From Bryobacterales bacterium (lineage in GTDB: Bacteria; Acidobacteriota; Terriglobia; Bryobacterales; UBA6623), in contig JAPPLB010000119.1 of the NCBI GenBank assembly GCA_028819575.1, forward strand, positions 1 through 55,726: a DNA stretch of 55,726 bases. The letters run 5' to 3'. Position numbers and translations under genes: made by a program. Below the pieces are notes generated by a model. That model worked only from the letters and a program-made list of their open reading frames with translations. It was not told the DNA's origin and did not search any database. The number at the start of each line of letters is the position of its first letter. The stretch's first letter is position 1. Positions 35,861-44,127 of the stretch are shown here, in pieces.

Positions 35861-36134
35861 GCAGCGGGGAAGAGCTCAAACTGAAGGCGGCAGGAAAGCC
35901 TATACGGATCAAATAGAAAAACCCTTCAGGCGATCCGTCGTAGGCTTTCTCGAGCGCCTCTTCGGAGTGCTCTGCCATGTAGGCTTTGCCGGTGGTCACA
36001 TCAACGGCGACAAACTTCCCCCGGTGCTTCTCTTCAAGGCTTTCACGATGGCGTTCATCGTAGAGTTTCCTGCCAAGACTGGCAATCTCCTCGGTGGTCA
36101 TGGAAGGCGGAGCCGGAATCGGTTCGGTGCTCAT
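35853..36134 (-). CDS. Small DUF5678-like partner of the aspartic protease
   Basis: A 93-aa soluble protein. A helical N-terminal half (TTEEIASLGRKLYDERHRESL) is followed by HRGKFVAVDVTTGKAYMAE and a C-terminal EKAYDGSPEGFFYLIRIG strand, a pattern like DUF5678 proteins. The ATG at 36134 is favoured since GGAG lies 8 nt upstream; in-frame ATGs at 36140 and 36197 are worse placed. It overlaps the protease gene by 8 bp. Function is unknown; assignment to the family is tentative. Confidence 0.6.
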   Translation of the reverse strand: MSTEPIPAPPSMTTEEIASLGRKLYDERHRESLEEKHRGKFVAVDVTTGKAYMAEHSEEALEKAYDGSPEGFFYLIRIGFPAAFSLSSSPLHV

Positions 36135-36322
36135 CTTCATGCTCCGTTGCGGGGAATCGCTGTGCGGGAATGGTTGCATAGAGTATGCTCCTCGCACGGG
36201 TCATTTTCAAGAGGAATCCTCATCAACGCGAAATCAAGACACCACCGAACAGAGGGCATGGGGATGAGGAGACAAGAGCCCTCCCGCTCACGGAAACGGC
36301 GGAGCAGAGTCCGCCGTGCGGT

Positions 36323-36871
36323 CTACGAGCCGGCGCTCTTCACTGGTTTTCTCAACACTTCCAGATGGTCCCGGTACGCCGAGCGGGCCGCGATGAAGTC
36401 TGCGTGATCCAGCCGAAGTTCCTGAGTGATCCGCCGGATTTCATTGTCTTCCGCCGTCGAGACCGCCTGATCGGAAGAAGAAACGGCGTAGAGGCAGTTG
36501 AGAAGCGCGAGTTTCTGCTGTCGGCTCGCGATGCGGTTGAACTCCTGGGTGACAACGAAGTTCTCGGTGCCGCCAAACAGCAGCGTCTGCGTCTTCGCCA
36601 ATTGCACGACAAGGATCGCCTGTTCTTCCGGGAGCCCGCCCAGTCCCTGAACGATGCGCTCCATCTCGCGGGTCTCCTCGCCGCTGATGTCGAGGTCGGC
36701 ATGCGCGACACGGCCCAGGATATAGGCGAACGAGGCGATGTACTTGGCCTGTTCGCGGTCCATGTGATTCAGCTCGTCGGTGATTTTACGAACGGTGTCG
36801 GAAGCACTTTCCTGCTGCTGTTGTTCCCAAGGGTCTTTGGAGGCAATACCGAAAAGTTCCAGGATCCCCAT
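36323..36871 (-). CDS. TerB-like protein
   Basis: A 182-aa alpha-helical protein with the TerB/DjlA-type metal-binding domain pattern: KYIASFAYILGRVAHADLDISGEETREMERIVQ is the first helical pair (residues about 45-77), and KLALLNCLYAVSSSDQAVSTAEDNEIRRI the second. The acidic residues after each first helix are the expected metal ligands. There is no signal peptide. The ATG at 36871 is the natural start; the frame stays open into repeat R6, where a GTG at 36961 would add 30 residues of repeat-derived sequence. It stands alone, without other ter genes, so tellurite resistance is not implied. Confidence 0.75.
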   Translation of the reverse strand: MGILELFGIASKDPWEQQQQESASDTVRKITDELNHMDREQAKYIASFAYILGRVAHADLDISGEETREMERIVQGLGGLPEEQAILVVQLAKTQTLLFGGTENFVVTQEFNRIASRQQKLALLNCLYAVSSSDQAVSTAEDNEIRRITQELRLDHADFIAARSAYRDHLEVLRKPVKSAGS

Positions 36872-36925
36872 CGCGAACTCAGGATAGCACCCGGCTCCTT
36901 CCAGCCCCTGCGACCAAGCTGGGGC

Positions 36926-37132
36926 TAGCCTGCATTTCTCACCACCCGACGGTCGAAGCACGCCATACGACCGCCAGGACTTCGTTGCGTTTGCTTGCCG
37001 TGCTCAACGTACTGTTCAAGTACGCCTGCGCGCGCCAAGCGGCGCGCGCCTTTTTCCTCCGCCCGGCTTGCGCCTAGTCCTGACGGCCCTCTCACGCACT
37101 TCGTCTCGCCGCGTGGTGAGAAATGCAGGTTA
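36926..37132. repeat. MITE-like dispersed repeat R6 (complete, interior class A)
   Basis: A complete 207-bp copy, nearly identical to R2 except for an added block of about 25 bp (TTTTTCCTCCGCCCGGCTTG and flanks) that is shared with R4 and R1. The left terminus is TAGCCTGCATTTCTCACCAC; the right is GTGGTGAGAAATGCAGGTTA. It lies between the TerB gene start and the NHL propeller stop. Confidence 0.88.
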
Positions 37133-37202
37133 GGTTTCCAGGGACCTCCGCTTGTGCCAGAGCCGGGTGCGCCGCCGGGAGAGGGACAGTCCTTCGTTGA
37201 AC

Positions 37203-38195
37203 TCAGTTCGCCGGGCGCAGCGCTTCGTCCGCACCGAGCCCCTCGGTCAGCCAACCGGGATACCAGCGAAAGACGTTGCCGGTAAGGCTTCCGATGAAGA
37301 TCAGACCGTCGTGGGTCTTGTGGATCCAATGACCGGGGCTCTCCATGGCCCCCAGTATCTCGCCGGTCTTCCGGTCGATCTTCATGATCCGTCCGGCCAG
37401 CGTGTCGTAGGTCAGATTTTCGATGTTGTTGCGGTGGGTGATGACCCACAGTTCGTCTTCGGGAGTGACAAAGATGTTCTGGGTGGCTCCGAGGTGATTC
37501 CACTCATGCAGATATTCGCCGTCGGAAGTGAAGATCTGAATCCGATTGTTCTCCCGGTCGCTCACGTAGACGACACCCTCTGAATCCACAGCTACCGAAT
37601 GGACCGTATTGAACTGGCTCTTGCCGGTTCCCGGCGTGCCCCACGCAGTGATGTATTTCCCCTCGGGGGTGTATTTGACGACGCGCGAGTTCCCATAGCC
37701 GTCCGCGACGTAGATCGACCCGTCAGGACCGAAGGCGAGATCGGCGGGACGGTTGAAGCTGTACTCGTCCAGCCCGGGCTTGCCCTGGTTGCCGATGGTC
37801 CGCCGCCATTCGCCTTCACGAGTGAACTTCGTGACGGTGTGATGCTGGACATCCGTCGTCCAGACATGCTGGTTGCTGTCGATGCGCAAGCCGTGCGGCG
37901 TGCCGAACATCCCACGCCCCCAAGAGCGAACGTAATTCCCTTCGGCATCGAAGACCACGATCGGGTCGGCCTTATCGCCGCGGTGAAAGACGTAGACAAA
38001 CCCATCCTTATCCGTCGCAACCGCCGAAACACGCCCGAACTTCCAGCCGGCGGGCATCGTATCGGGTTCTTCGCCGAACCGGATATTCACCCGGTACTTG
38101 AGAAGGCCGCCTTCATGGGGATACCAACCCTGTTGAGCAGCCAGGGGCGCGAGCAGCCCGCACAGCAAGCCCAGGCATAACCATCGCTTCATCAT
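37203..38195 (-). CDS. Secreted NHL-repeat beta-propeller
   Basis: A 330-aa exported propeller, signal peptide KRWLCLGLLCGLLAPLAAQ, related to the one at 15201-16097. NHL-type repeats include GLRIDSNQHVWTTDVQHHTV, DLAFGPDGSIYVADGYGNSRV and SVAVDSEGVVYVSDRENNRIQIF, the same spacing as peptidyl-alpha-hydroxyglycine amidating lyase-type propellers. GGAGGG lies 5 nt before the ATG at 38195. Unlike its relative it has no DUF1592/DUF1552 neighbours. Its ligand or reaction is unknown. Confidence 0.8.
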   Translation of the reverse strand: MMKRWLCLGLLCGLLAPLAAQQGWYPHEGGLLKYRVNIRFGEEPDTMPAGWKFGRVSAVATDKDGFVYVFHRGDKADPIVVFDAEGNYVRSWGRGMFGTPHGLRIDSNQHVWTTDVQHHTVTKFTREGEWRRTIGNQGKPGLDEYSFNRPADLAFGPDGSIYVADGYGNSRVVKYTPEGKYITAWGTPGTGKSQFNTVHSVAVDSEGVVYVSDRENNRIQIFTSDGEYLHEWNHLGATQNIFVTPEDELWVITHRNNIENLTYDTLAGRIMKIDRKTGEILGAMESPGHWIHKTHDGLIFIGSLTGNVFRWYPGWLTEGLGADEALRPAN

Positions 38196-38418
38196 TTCAA
38201 CCCTCCCCGATGATTTCGTTCAAGAGAATACCGCACCCGCAGGGGCAAGAGAGCAACCATGCTGCGGCAGCGATGAGAAGCTCAGGCTGCGGGATGGGCG
38301 AAGAACTCGCTCCAGCATGCCAGTGGGCCGATCAGATTCCACGGGCGGCGAACCAGGCGGTCATGCGGGGCCATCCGATCCGACGGGGCTGGTTCAAGCT
38401 TCGGCCGTATGGCGGCCC

Positions 38419-38748
38419 TCATCGTCGAATCGACAAGGTCGTGGACTTCTCGTATTTTCCCAGTATCAAGTACAAGAACCCTAACAGCAGGTAGATCGCA
38501 ACGCAGTATAGAAGGACCGCCCACACAATGCTAATGTCGCGCTCCATGAATATTGGCAGCAGCGGCAGCAACGCGAGCGAGATCACGGTATCGGCAACAG
38601 CGATGAGAATTCCACTCCTGGAAGTCAGCTTCAGCACCTGTCCGCAATGCGGGCAGTCCAGTGTGCGATCACCAGTTATCTCTCTCCAACTGCGCCAGAT
38701 ACTTCGACTGTCTAACGCGTGCTCACATACCGGGCATCGAGCCGCCAT
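38419..38748 (-). CDS. Small zinc-ribbon membrane protein of unknown function
   Basis: A 109-aa protein with an N-terminal CPVC...CPHC pair (Cys residues near 5-8 and 33-36) forming a probable zinc ribbon. Two hydrophobic segments follow (GILIAVADTVISLALLPLLPIF and VWAVLLYCVAIYLLLGFLYLIL, about residues 46-98). I recognise no named family. It resembles other small bacterial zinc-ribbon membrane proteins only in general design. The 223 bp before the NHL propeller start hold nothing evident. Confidence 0.6.
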   Translation of the reverse strand: MAARCPVCEHALDSRSIWRSWREITGDRTLDCPHCGQVLKLTSRSGILIAVADTVISLALLPLLPIFMERDISIVWAVLLYCVAIYLLLGFLYLILGKYEKSTTLSIRR

Positions 38749-38798
38749 TGGTCACCTCTCGCCCACAATGATCCCACTGAGCACTGGGGTTGTGCACT

Positions 38799-39068
38799 TG
38801 GCCTGCATTTCTCGTCATCCGACGGCCGCCGCACGCGAGAAAAAGGCCGTGATTCGTGAAAACCATTGGAGGGGGACTGGTTCGCTGGAGAAAGAAATGT
38901 CTAATGGCCAGCGAATCGTAAAGGCCGTGATTCGTGTGTCGCGACCCAGGAGATAAGGCCGCTACGCCTGCGCGCACCAAGCGGCTCGCGCCTCGTCCTG
39001 ACGGCCCTCTCACGCCTGTCCGCAGCAGGCAGGCACTTCACCTCGCCTCGTGGTGAGACATGCAGGTC
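38799..39068. repeat. MITE-like dispersed repeat R7 (interior class B)
   Basis: About 270 bp, the longest copy. The left end is degenerate (TTGGCCTGCATTTCTCGTC) and the right end is GTGGTGAGACATGCAGGTC. The interior has GAAAAAGGCCGTGATTCGTG, a GGTTCGCTGGAGAAAGAAAT block shared with R3, and an extra palindrome-like GCCTGTCCGCAGCAGGCAGGC (39016-39036) interrupting the common TCTCACGCACTT block. Its right edge overlaps the last two bases of the next gene's stop codon. Confidence 0.8.
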
Positions 39069-40953
39069 AGTTCTTGACCATCCAGCCGCGGTCCCAGGGT
39101 TGGGCCAGAGTCGGCTGGTTGACGTAGCGCTGCATCTTGAACTCGAGGCGGTCGCCGGCGCCGGGTTCAAGGCGAACGGTGACATAGGCGTGATCGATGG
39201 GAGTCGTCTCGCCGCCGACCGTCACGCTGTTGAACTGATGCTCGCCGTAGCCGCCGGCCTGCACCATCACGGTTCGGGTGTGGGCCTGGCTGGTGTTCAC
39301 CAGCGTGACCGCGACGGAATCGGCGGTGAGCTTGTCCACGAGCGCCGCCACGTCCTTGGGCGGACCGGAGCGCCGTTCGTCGGGGTCGAAGTAGCGCAGC
39401 CGGCTGTGCAGGGTCCAGAGCTTGCCGTTCGAGAAATAGCCCCCGAGCATGAGTTGCGTGAGAACGTCGGTTTGCGCCGGAGTGAACCCGAGGAGCCAGT
39501 CGGCCAGGCGTGTGTCGGGTGACGTCGGGTCGGTGCGGATCTGGTGCAGATTATCGCGCAGCCGGTCGAACGCTCCCTGCAGCGCTTTCTCCGGATGGCC
39601 GGGATTCCTGCCTTCCAGGAAGCCGATCCAGCCCTCCTTGGGAATGCGCTCCAGGTCCCGGCGGTCCATCGACCAAAGGTAGATTTCGGTCAGCCGATCG
39701 TGGTGCAGCCGTGGCTGCCACAGGTACCACTCGGCATCTCCCTTGTACTTGTAGCCCTTGGGGTCGCCGTACATTTGCGGGATGAGCGTCTGGCCGTTCT
39801 CGACGCGCGCGTGCTCATAGAACTTGTCCATCTGCGTCCGAAGAGCATCGATGTACTTCTTGTCGCCCGTCAGAAGGTAAGCCGTGCTGAAACCCGGCCA
39901 GGGTCCCACCGGGAAGTAGTTGCGATGGGCGATCTGCTCGATTTCACCGTCGAAGATGGTGAAGTTCCAGCCGTAGGTGCTTTTCCACCATTGGCCGTTG
40001 AAGTTGGAGCCCGGCACACCGTCGAGCCCCACCGTGGACGGGATCATGCCGTCCGTCTGCCTGGTGCGATCGAGCCAGGCATCCATGTATTCGAGCACCC
40101 AATCGCGGTACTTGTTCTCGTGGTCAAGCATGTAGGCGTTCAGACCCAGGATCGCCGTACCCATGTTCAACCAACTGTCTCCGACGCTGTCGACGTACTC
40201 GGTGCAGTGGGCCAGCATCTTGTCGTAGACGGACATGAGGTCGAGCATCTCGTTGCGGCGCTGCGGGCTGTGCAGGATATGGAACATCCCTGGCACGGGG
40301 TCTCCGACCCAGTCGTACACGGTGGCCTTGTGCATCATCGGCCCCTTGCTGCCGTTCCAGATCGAGCGGATGACCTTGTGCTTCGGGTCGTAGTTCGGAG
40401 CGGACGGGTCCTCGTTCATGTAGAGGCCGGCAAAGCGCTTCGTACGAATGCGGAACTTCTCGTCGAGCGGGTCGGCGAGGCCCATCATCGTGAAGCCGCG
40501 GATGCCTTCTCCGGTGTGAAAGAAGTCGGACATCGTGATGAACTCGTTGTGGTACGCGCCGTGCTCGGCAATCTTGGTCTTCGTGGTGCGGAGTTCCTTG
40601 TACTGCATCAGGTGGCCTTCGAGACCTTTTTTGTAGATGTCGAGAACCTTGTCGCGTCCGCCCAGGGCGTGCAGGAGAGTCCAGTTGTAGTAGGTCTCGA
40701 TGGCGTCGTCGGGGCCGTCGAGCGAGCCCCAGCGAATGGTGTGCAAGAGGTAGCCGCGCTCGTCAATGTACTTGTCGGCGAAGATCTCGATGGCTTCCGA
40801 GTTGGCGTCCAGCAGTTGGCGCTCCATCAACGCCCATGCCGGCGGCGCTATGGGGTTGTCAACGACAATGGTGAGGTCCTTGGCGGGGAGCGATGCTCCC
40901 AGGCAAAGAGCCATCGCGGCAATCAGGGCGGCTTGGCGGACGGAACGGGGCAT
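39067..40953 (-). CDS. Large secreted protein of unknown function
   Basis: A 628-aa exported protein; signal peptide RQAALIAAMALCLGASLPA. The mostly helical body has many aromatic residues (YYNWTLLHALGG, GQWWKSTYGWNFTIFDGE, YFPVGPWPGFSTAYLLTG, YKGDAEWYLWQPRLHHDRL), as in alpha/alpha-toroid carbohydrate-active or terpene-type enzymes, and the last 100 residues are beta-rich (VAVTLVNTSQAHTRTVMVQAGGYGEH). I do not recognise a named family and assign no activity. The ATG at 40953 follows GGAGG; the frame runs open to 41538, but that extension is antisense to the kinase gene and not credible. Confidence 0.7.
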   Translation of the reverse strand: MPRSVRQAALIAAMALCLGASLPAKDLTIVVDNPIAPPAWALMERQLLDANSEAIEIFADKYIDERGYLLHTIRWGSLDGPDDAIETYYNWTLLHALGGRDKVLDIYKKGLEGHLMQYKELRTTKTKIAEHGAYHNEFITMSDFFHTGEGIRGFTMMGLADPLDEKFRIRTKRFAGLYMNEDPSAPNYDPKHKVIRSIWNGSKGPMMHKATVYDWVGDPVPGMFHILHSPQRRNEMLDLMSVYDKMLAHCTEYVDSVGDSWLNMGTAILGLNAYMLDHENKYRDWVLEYMDAWLDRTRQTDGMIPSTVGLDGVPGSNFNGQWWKSTYGWNFTIFDGEIEQIAHRNYFPVGPWPGFSTAYLLTGDKKYIDALRTQMDKFYEHARVENGQTLIPQMYGDPKGYKYKGDAEWYLWQPRLHHDRLTEIYLWSMDRRDLERIPKEGWIGFLEGRNPGHPEKALQGAFDRLRDNLHQIRTDPTSPDTRLADWLLGFTPAQTDVLTQLMLGGYFSNGKLWTLHSRLRYFDPDERRSGPPKDVAALVDKLTADSVAVTLVNTSQAHTRTVMVQAGGYGEHQFNSVTVGGETTPIDHAYVTVRLEPGAGDRLEFKMQRYVNQPTLAQPWDRGWMVKN

Positions 40954-41148
40954 GGGGATACCTCCTGCTTGAAAAACGAAGTGTTTCATTGTACATGCGG
41001 TGGGGTGCTCACCGAGAAGGAGTGAACGGAAGAGCCGGCAGCCGGCGATTTCACATGCTGTCGAAAAACTCTTGAATGCTGCAGAGCCGTAACTCGTCCT
41101 GTGGTTTTCGGGCACGCTGTTAGAGTGGGAAACCTGGAGATCGGTTGG

Positions 41149-42207
41149 ATGGGGACGGCGTCGCAACGGCGGTGGGGGATGATCGCGGATGATCTGACCG
41201 GGTCCTGTGATGCGGGTGCGGCGTTCGCAGCGCAGGGGTTCGAGACTCGCGTGCTGCTGGAGTTGTGGCCGGAGGTCGTAAAGGAAGCCGAGCTTACGGT
41301 CGTTTCCACCGAAAGCCGGGACGATGCGGCCGACGACGCGGCGGAAAAAGCCGCTGCCGCCTGCCGATGGATGGGAGAACGCAATATCTCCGTTCTCTTC
41401 AAGAAGATCGATTCGGTATTGCGGGGGAACATCGAAGCCGAAGTGGCAGCCGTGATGGGAGCCTGCGGTTTCGGGTCGGCGGTGTTGACTCCGGCGTTTC
41501 CGGCGATGGGGCGGACGGTTCGGCAGGGCGCTTTGCACGTTTTCGGGAAGCAGCCGGATTACGGACCGGACCTGGAAACGATGTTCCTTTCGCGGGAGTC
41601 CGTTTCGGTTGAAGACGCCGAGACGGACGAAGATCTTGCGGTGATCGCGGAAGCCGCTTTAGCTCGGAGTCCGGTACCGCTGTTGGCGGGTTCGGGTGGT
41701 CTGGCGGGTCAGGTGGCGAGGACATTGGCCCGACGGTGCGGCAAACCGGCGGCTGATGATGCGTCCGGTGCGTCGTTTTCGTCCAGACCTCCGAAGTCCT
41801 CGTTGCCGATCTGGCTGGTGATCGGTTCGCGGCATCCCTCGACGATGGCTCAACTTGGCTACCTGGAGGACAAGAGGCTTTTCAGCGGCGCTGACGAGCT
41901 TGTCCTGCTTCGAGTGCCCTTGGAGGCGTTCGATGAGAATGCCGTGCGGCCCGCCGCCGAGGCCGTCCGACGCGGTATGGTGGGAGCTTTGGTACTGAGC
42001 GGCGGAGACACGGCTCGCTTGCTTTGCGGCGCACTGGCGGCGGACGCCATTCACCTTGGCGGCGAAGTCCTGCCGGGTATTCCCTGGGGGCGGCTGGAAG
42101 GGGGTCTCGCGGACGGAACGACCGTCGTGACGAAATCGGGCGGCTTTGGCGGACCCGACGTGCTGCTTCGAGTCGTCGATTCGCTCAAGGAGAAGGAACA
42201 GGCATGA
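41149..42207 (+). CDS. Four-carbon acid sugar kinase (DUF1537 family)
   Basis: A 352-aa ATP-dependent kinase of the OtnK/DtnK family, phosphorylating a four-carbon acid sugar such as D-threonate or D-erythronate. The N-terminal substrate domain starts MIADDLTGSCDAGAAFA; the nucleotide-binding domain has VLSGGDTARLL and TVVTKSGGFGGPD near the C-terminus. GGAG lies about 8 nt before the ATG at 41149; a GTG at 41101 is less likely. It overlaps the pdxA2 start by four bases, the arrangement known for the threonate/erythronate pathway ending in dihydroxyacetone phosphate. Which stereoisomer is used cannot be told; pairing with PdxA2 favours the D-series. Confidence 0.85.
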   Translation: MGTASQRRWGMIADDLTGSCDAGAAFAAQGFETRVLLELWPEVVKEAELTVVSTESRDDAADDAAEKAAAACRWMGERNISVLFKKIDSVLRGNIEAEVAAVMGACGFGSAVLTPAFPAMGRTVRQGALHVFGKQPDYGPDLETMFLSRESVSVEDAETDEDLAVIAEAALARSPVPLLAGSGGLAGQVARTLARRCGKPAADDASGASFSSRPPKSSLPIWLVIGSRHPSTMAQLGYLEDKRLFSGADELVLLRVPLEAFDENAVRPAAEAVRRGMVGALVLSGGDTARLLCGALAADAIHLGGEVLPGIPWGRLEGGLADGTTVVTKSGGFGGPDVLLRVVDSLKEKEQA

Positions 42208-43166
42208 AGCCGAGACTCGCGGTCACGATGGGTGACCCGGCCGGTGTGGGCGCCGAGGTTGTGGTCAAGGCTCTGGCCGATCCGCAGATCGCGGGCCTTG
42301 CGGCCTGGCGCATCGTGGGCGATGAGAGCGTCCTTGGGAGCGCCCGCCGCATCACGGGTCTGGCGCTGCCGGACGGGGTTGAAATCGTGAATCCCGGCCG
42401 GGTTTTCTCGAAAGCGCCGGCGTTCGGCGAGTTGAGCGCGGAGTGCGGTGAGGCGGCAGTCGCCTATATCCGGGGCGCGGCCGATCTCTGCCTGCGAGGA
42501 GAGACCGACGCGATGGTCACCGCGCCCGTCAACAAAGAGGCCGTGACGATGAGCGGCATGGCGTTCACCGGGCACACCGAGTACATCGCCGCGCTTTGCG
42601 GCGTGGAAGATACGCGGATGCTGCTCGCCAGCGAGCGGCTGCACGTGGTGCATGTATCGACGCATCTGTCGCTGCGCCGCGCGTGCGACCTGGATCAGGG
42701 ACGCATCCTGCGCACGATCGAGTTGGGCAACAAGGCGGCTCTTGCGCTGGGGATTGCAAAGCCTCGAATCGCCGTATGCGGACTGAACCCCCACGCGGGT
42801 GAGCATGGGCTTTTCGGCGATGAAGACGCCGAGCACATCGTCCCCGCGATTGCGGCGGCGCAAGACGGAGGCATCGACTGCAGGGGGCCGCTGCCGGCCG
42901 ACACGGTTTTCCTGAAAGCTGTCCGGGGGCACTATGACCTGGTCGTCGCGATGTATCACGATCAAGGGCACATTCCCATGAAGCTGCTCGACTTCGAGCA
43001 CACGGTGAATATTTCACTCGGCCTGCCCATCATACGGGCGTCGGTGGACCACGGGACGGCTTTCGACATCGCGGGCGAGAACCTCGCGGATCCCACGAAC
43101 ATGAAGGCGGCGATGCGTCTCGCCTGCAGGATGGCCCGACAGAAGGCACCGCCCGCTGCGGTTTGA
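42204..43166 (+). CDS. pdxA2: PdxA2-type 4-phospho-acid dehydrogenase
   Basis: A 320-aa member of the 4-hydroxythreonine-4-phosphate dehydrogenase family, oxidising and decarboxylating a 4-phospho-threonate/erythronate with NAD. The metal histidines of PdxA are present: His154 (HVSTHLSLR), His197 (GLNPHAGE) and His252 (MYHDQGHIPMK), with TMGDPAGVG at the N-terminus and FTGHTEYIAAL at 121-131. The ATG at 42204 overlaps the kinase stop (ATGA). The operon context points to acid-sugar catabolism, not to pyridoxal phosphate synthesis. The first-step dehydrogenase or an uptake system is not in this operon. Confidence 0.85.
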   Translation: MKPRLAVTMGDPAGVGAEVVVKALADPQIAGLAAWRIVGDESVLGSARRITGLALPDGVEIVNPGRVFSKAPAFGELSAECGEAAVAYIRGAADLCLRGETDAMVTAPVNKEAVTMSGMAFTGHTEYIAALCGVEDTRMLLASERLHVVHVSTHLSLRRACDLDQGRILRTIELGNKAALALGIAKPRIAVCGLNPHAGEHGLFGDEDAEHIVPAIAAAQDGGIDCRGPLPADTVFLKAVRGHYDLVVAMYHDQGHIPMKLLDFEHTVNISLGLPIIRASVDHGTAFDIAGENLADPTNMKAAMRLACRMARQKAPPAAV

Positions 43167-43231
43167 AGCCCACTGGAATGACGGCTTCTCGCCGGGGAGT
43201 TGCGCCTGCTCCGTGTTCGAGCCTGCCAGTT

Positions 43232-43274
43232 TTCAGCTCACCTGCACCGGGGTCCGCCGGGCATAGCTGTGACG
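43232..43274. repeat. Direct repeat: orphan copy of the TauD-gene 3' end
   Basis: These 43 bp match 44128-44170 with one mismatch. On the minus strand they encode YRHSYARRTPVQVS and a stop, the C-terminus of the TauD-type protein. Upstream of that, the frame reads unrelated residues. The copies bracket the toxin-antitoxin cassette in direct orientation. Confidence 0.85.
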
Positions 43275-43314
43275 GTAGTAACCGTTGTCCCGGTCCTCAT
43301 TCTCCCTGAGAGCC

Positions 43315-43695
43315 CTACTCGCGCCACCCGATGAGTTCGTCAAGAGAGACCTCAAGCACCCGGGATATTTTGCGGTAGAGATTCACCGTGCCGTCCTTCT
43401 TGCCAGACTCGATCTGAGACAGGTAGCCCTTCGAGACATCGAGCCTTTCAGCGAGTTCTGCTTGTTTCAATCCGCGATGCTCGCGCCAGACCTTGACCGG
43501 GTTCTCTCCGTCAACAAGGCGGTGCACCACTTCACCCGGCACGGTGATGATATCGGCCGTCGCTTTCGCACGGTCGTAGGCCTCCACGTCCTCCGCCATC
43601 TCCGAGGCTTCATGGAGCCGCTCGAACTCGCGGTAGGGCACTACGGCGTACTCGGGTTCGCCGTCCTTCCTGATGATCTGCACTTGCTCGTTCAT
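43315..43695 (-). CDS. HTH-type antitoxin
   Basis: A 126-aa protein with a Phd-like N-terminal part (QVQIIRKDGEPEYAVVPYREFERL) and a C-terminal XRE-type helix-turn-helix (REHRGLKQAELAERLDVSKGYLSQIESG). This kind of antitoxin accompanies RelE/ParE toxins when the toxin gene comes first. The ATG at 43695 overlaps the toxin stop by four bases, which settles the start against an in-frame upstream codon at 43779. The HTH probably binds the inverted repeat upstream of the toxin gene. Confidence 0.85.
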   Translation of the reverse strand: MNEQVQIIRKDGEPEYAVVPYREFERLHEASEMAEDVEAYDRAKATADIITVPGEVVHRLVDGENPVKVWREHRGLKQAELAERLDVSKGYLSQIESGKKDGTVNLYRKISRVLEVSLDELIGWRE

Positions 43696-43952
43696 TTCTT
43701 GTACACCTGTCCTCGTGGTCCAATGACCAATACGATCATGACCTGGTTGTCGTCGTCCAGATCGGAGATGACACGCCAATCACCGACTCGTAAGCGATAG
43801 CCGTCTCGACCTTTCAAGTTCGTGACATTCGGGTGGCCTTGGTAAGGGTCGACCGCGACATCTTCGATCCTCTCGATGATCCGTTTGACGAGGTTGCGCG
43901 GCAAGCGCGCCAGTATCTTCGTCACTTCGGCCGCATAGGTCACCGAGTACAC
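43692..43952 (-). CDS. RelE/ParE-family toxin
   Basis: An 86-aa RelE-fold toxin: YSVTYAAEVTKILARLPRNLVKRIIERIE at the N-terminus, LKGRDGYRLRVGDWRVISDL in the middle and VLVIGPRGQVYKK at the end. Basic residues in the last strand fit mRNA cleavage on the ribosome. It starts with GTG at 43952 and lacks a clear Shine-Dalgarno, so the leader may be very short. Toxin precedes antitoxin (4-nt overlap). Confidence 0.87.
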   Translation of the reverse strand: MYSVTYAAEVTKILARLPRNLVKRIIERIEDVAVDPYQGHPNVTNLKGRDGYRLRVGDWRVISDLDDDNQVMIVLVIGPRGQVYKK

Positions 43953-43954
43953 GG

Positions 43955-43969
43955 ATATAGTTTACTATC
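43955..43969. promoter_or_regulatory. Candidate operator of the toxin-antitoxin operon
   Basis: ATAGTTTACTAT (43957-43968) is an inverted repeat of arms ATAGT/ACTAT, 5 bp before the toxin start codon and overlapping the only AT-rich stretch nearby. TTGACT lies 16 bp further out on the minus strand. Autoregulation by the HTH antitoxin is inferred. Confidence 0.4.
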
Positions 43970-44127
43970 AGTCAACCAAGGAGTTCTTTTAAAGGAAACA
44001 GCTTGGCGGTTCGCTATTGAGCGTGCTGTAGCGCCGCCAGTTCCGCCGTTTCGGCTATCCAAGCGTGCGGGCTATTGCCCTCCACCTTGACGGCCGAGGT
44101 GGTAGCTCGTGATCAGGCGCACGAACG

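Noticed and set aside
36323..36871. Tellurite-resistance locus
   Set aside because: Only a lone TerB-domain protein is present; no terA, terC, terD or terZ neighbours.
36323..36961. A longer TerB protein starting in repeat R6
   Set aside because: The first 30 residues would be translated from the dispersed repeat; the ATG at 36871 gives the usual family start.
39544..41025. A 493-codon open frame on the plus strand
   Set aside because: Antisense to the secreted unknown protein, whose own frame has a signal peptide and a GGAGG site.
43285..43800. A plus-strand open frame over the toxin-antitoxin genes
   Set aside because: Antisense to two clear family members with overlapping ATGA junction.
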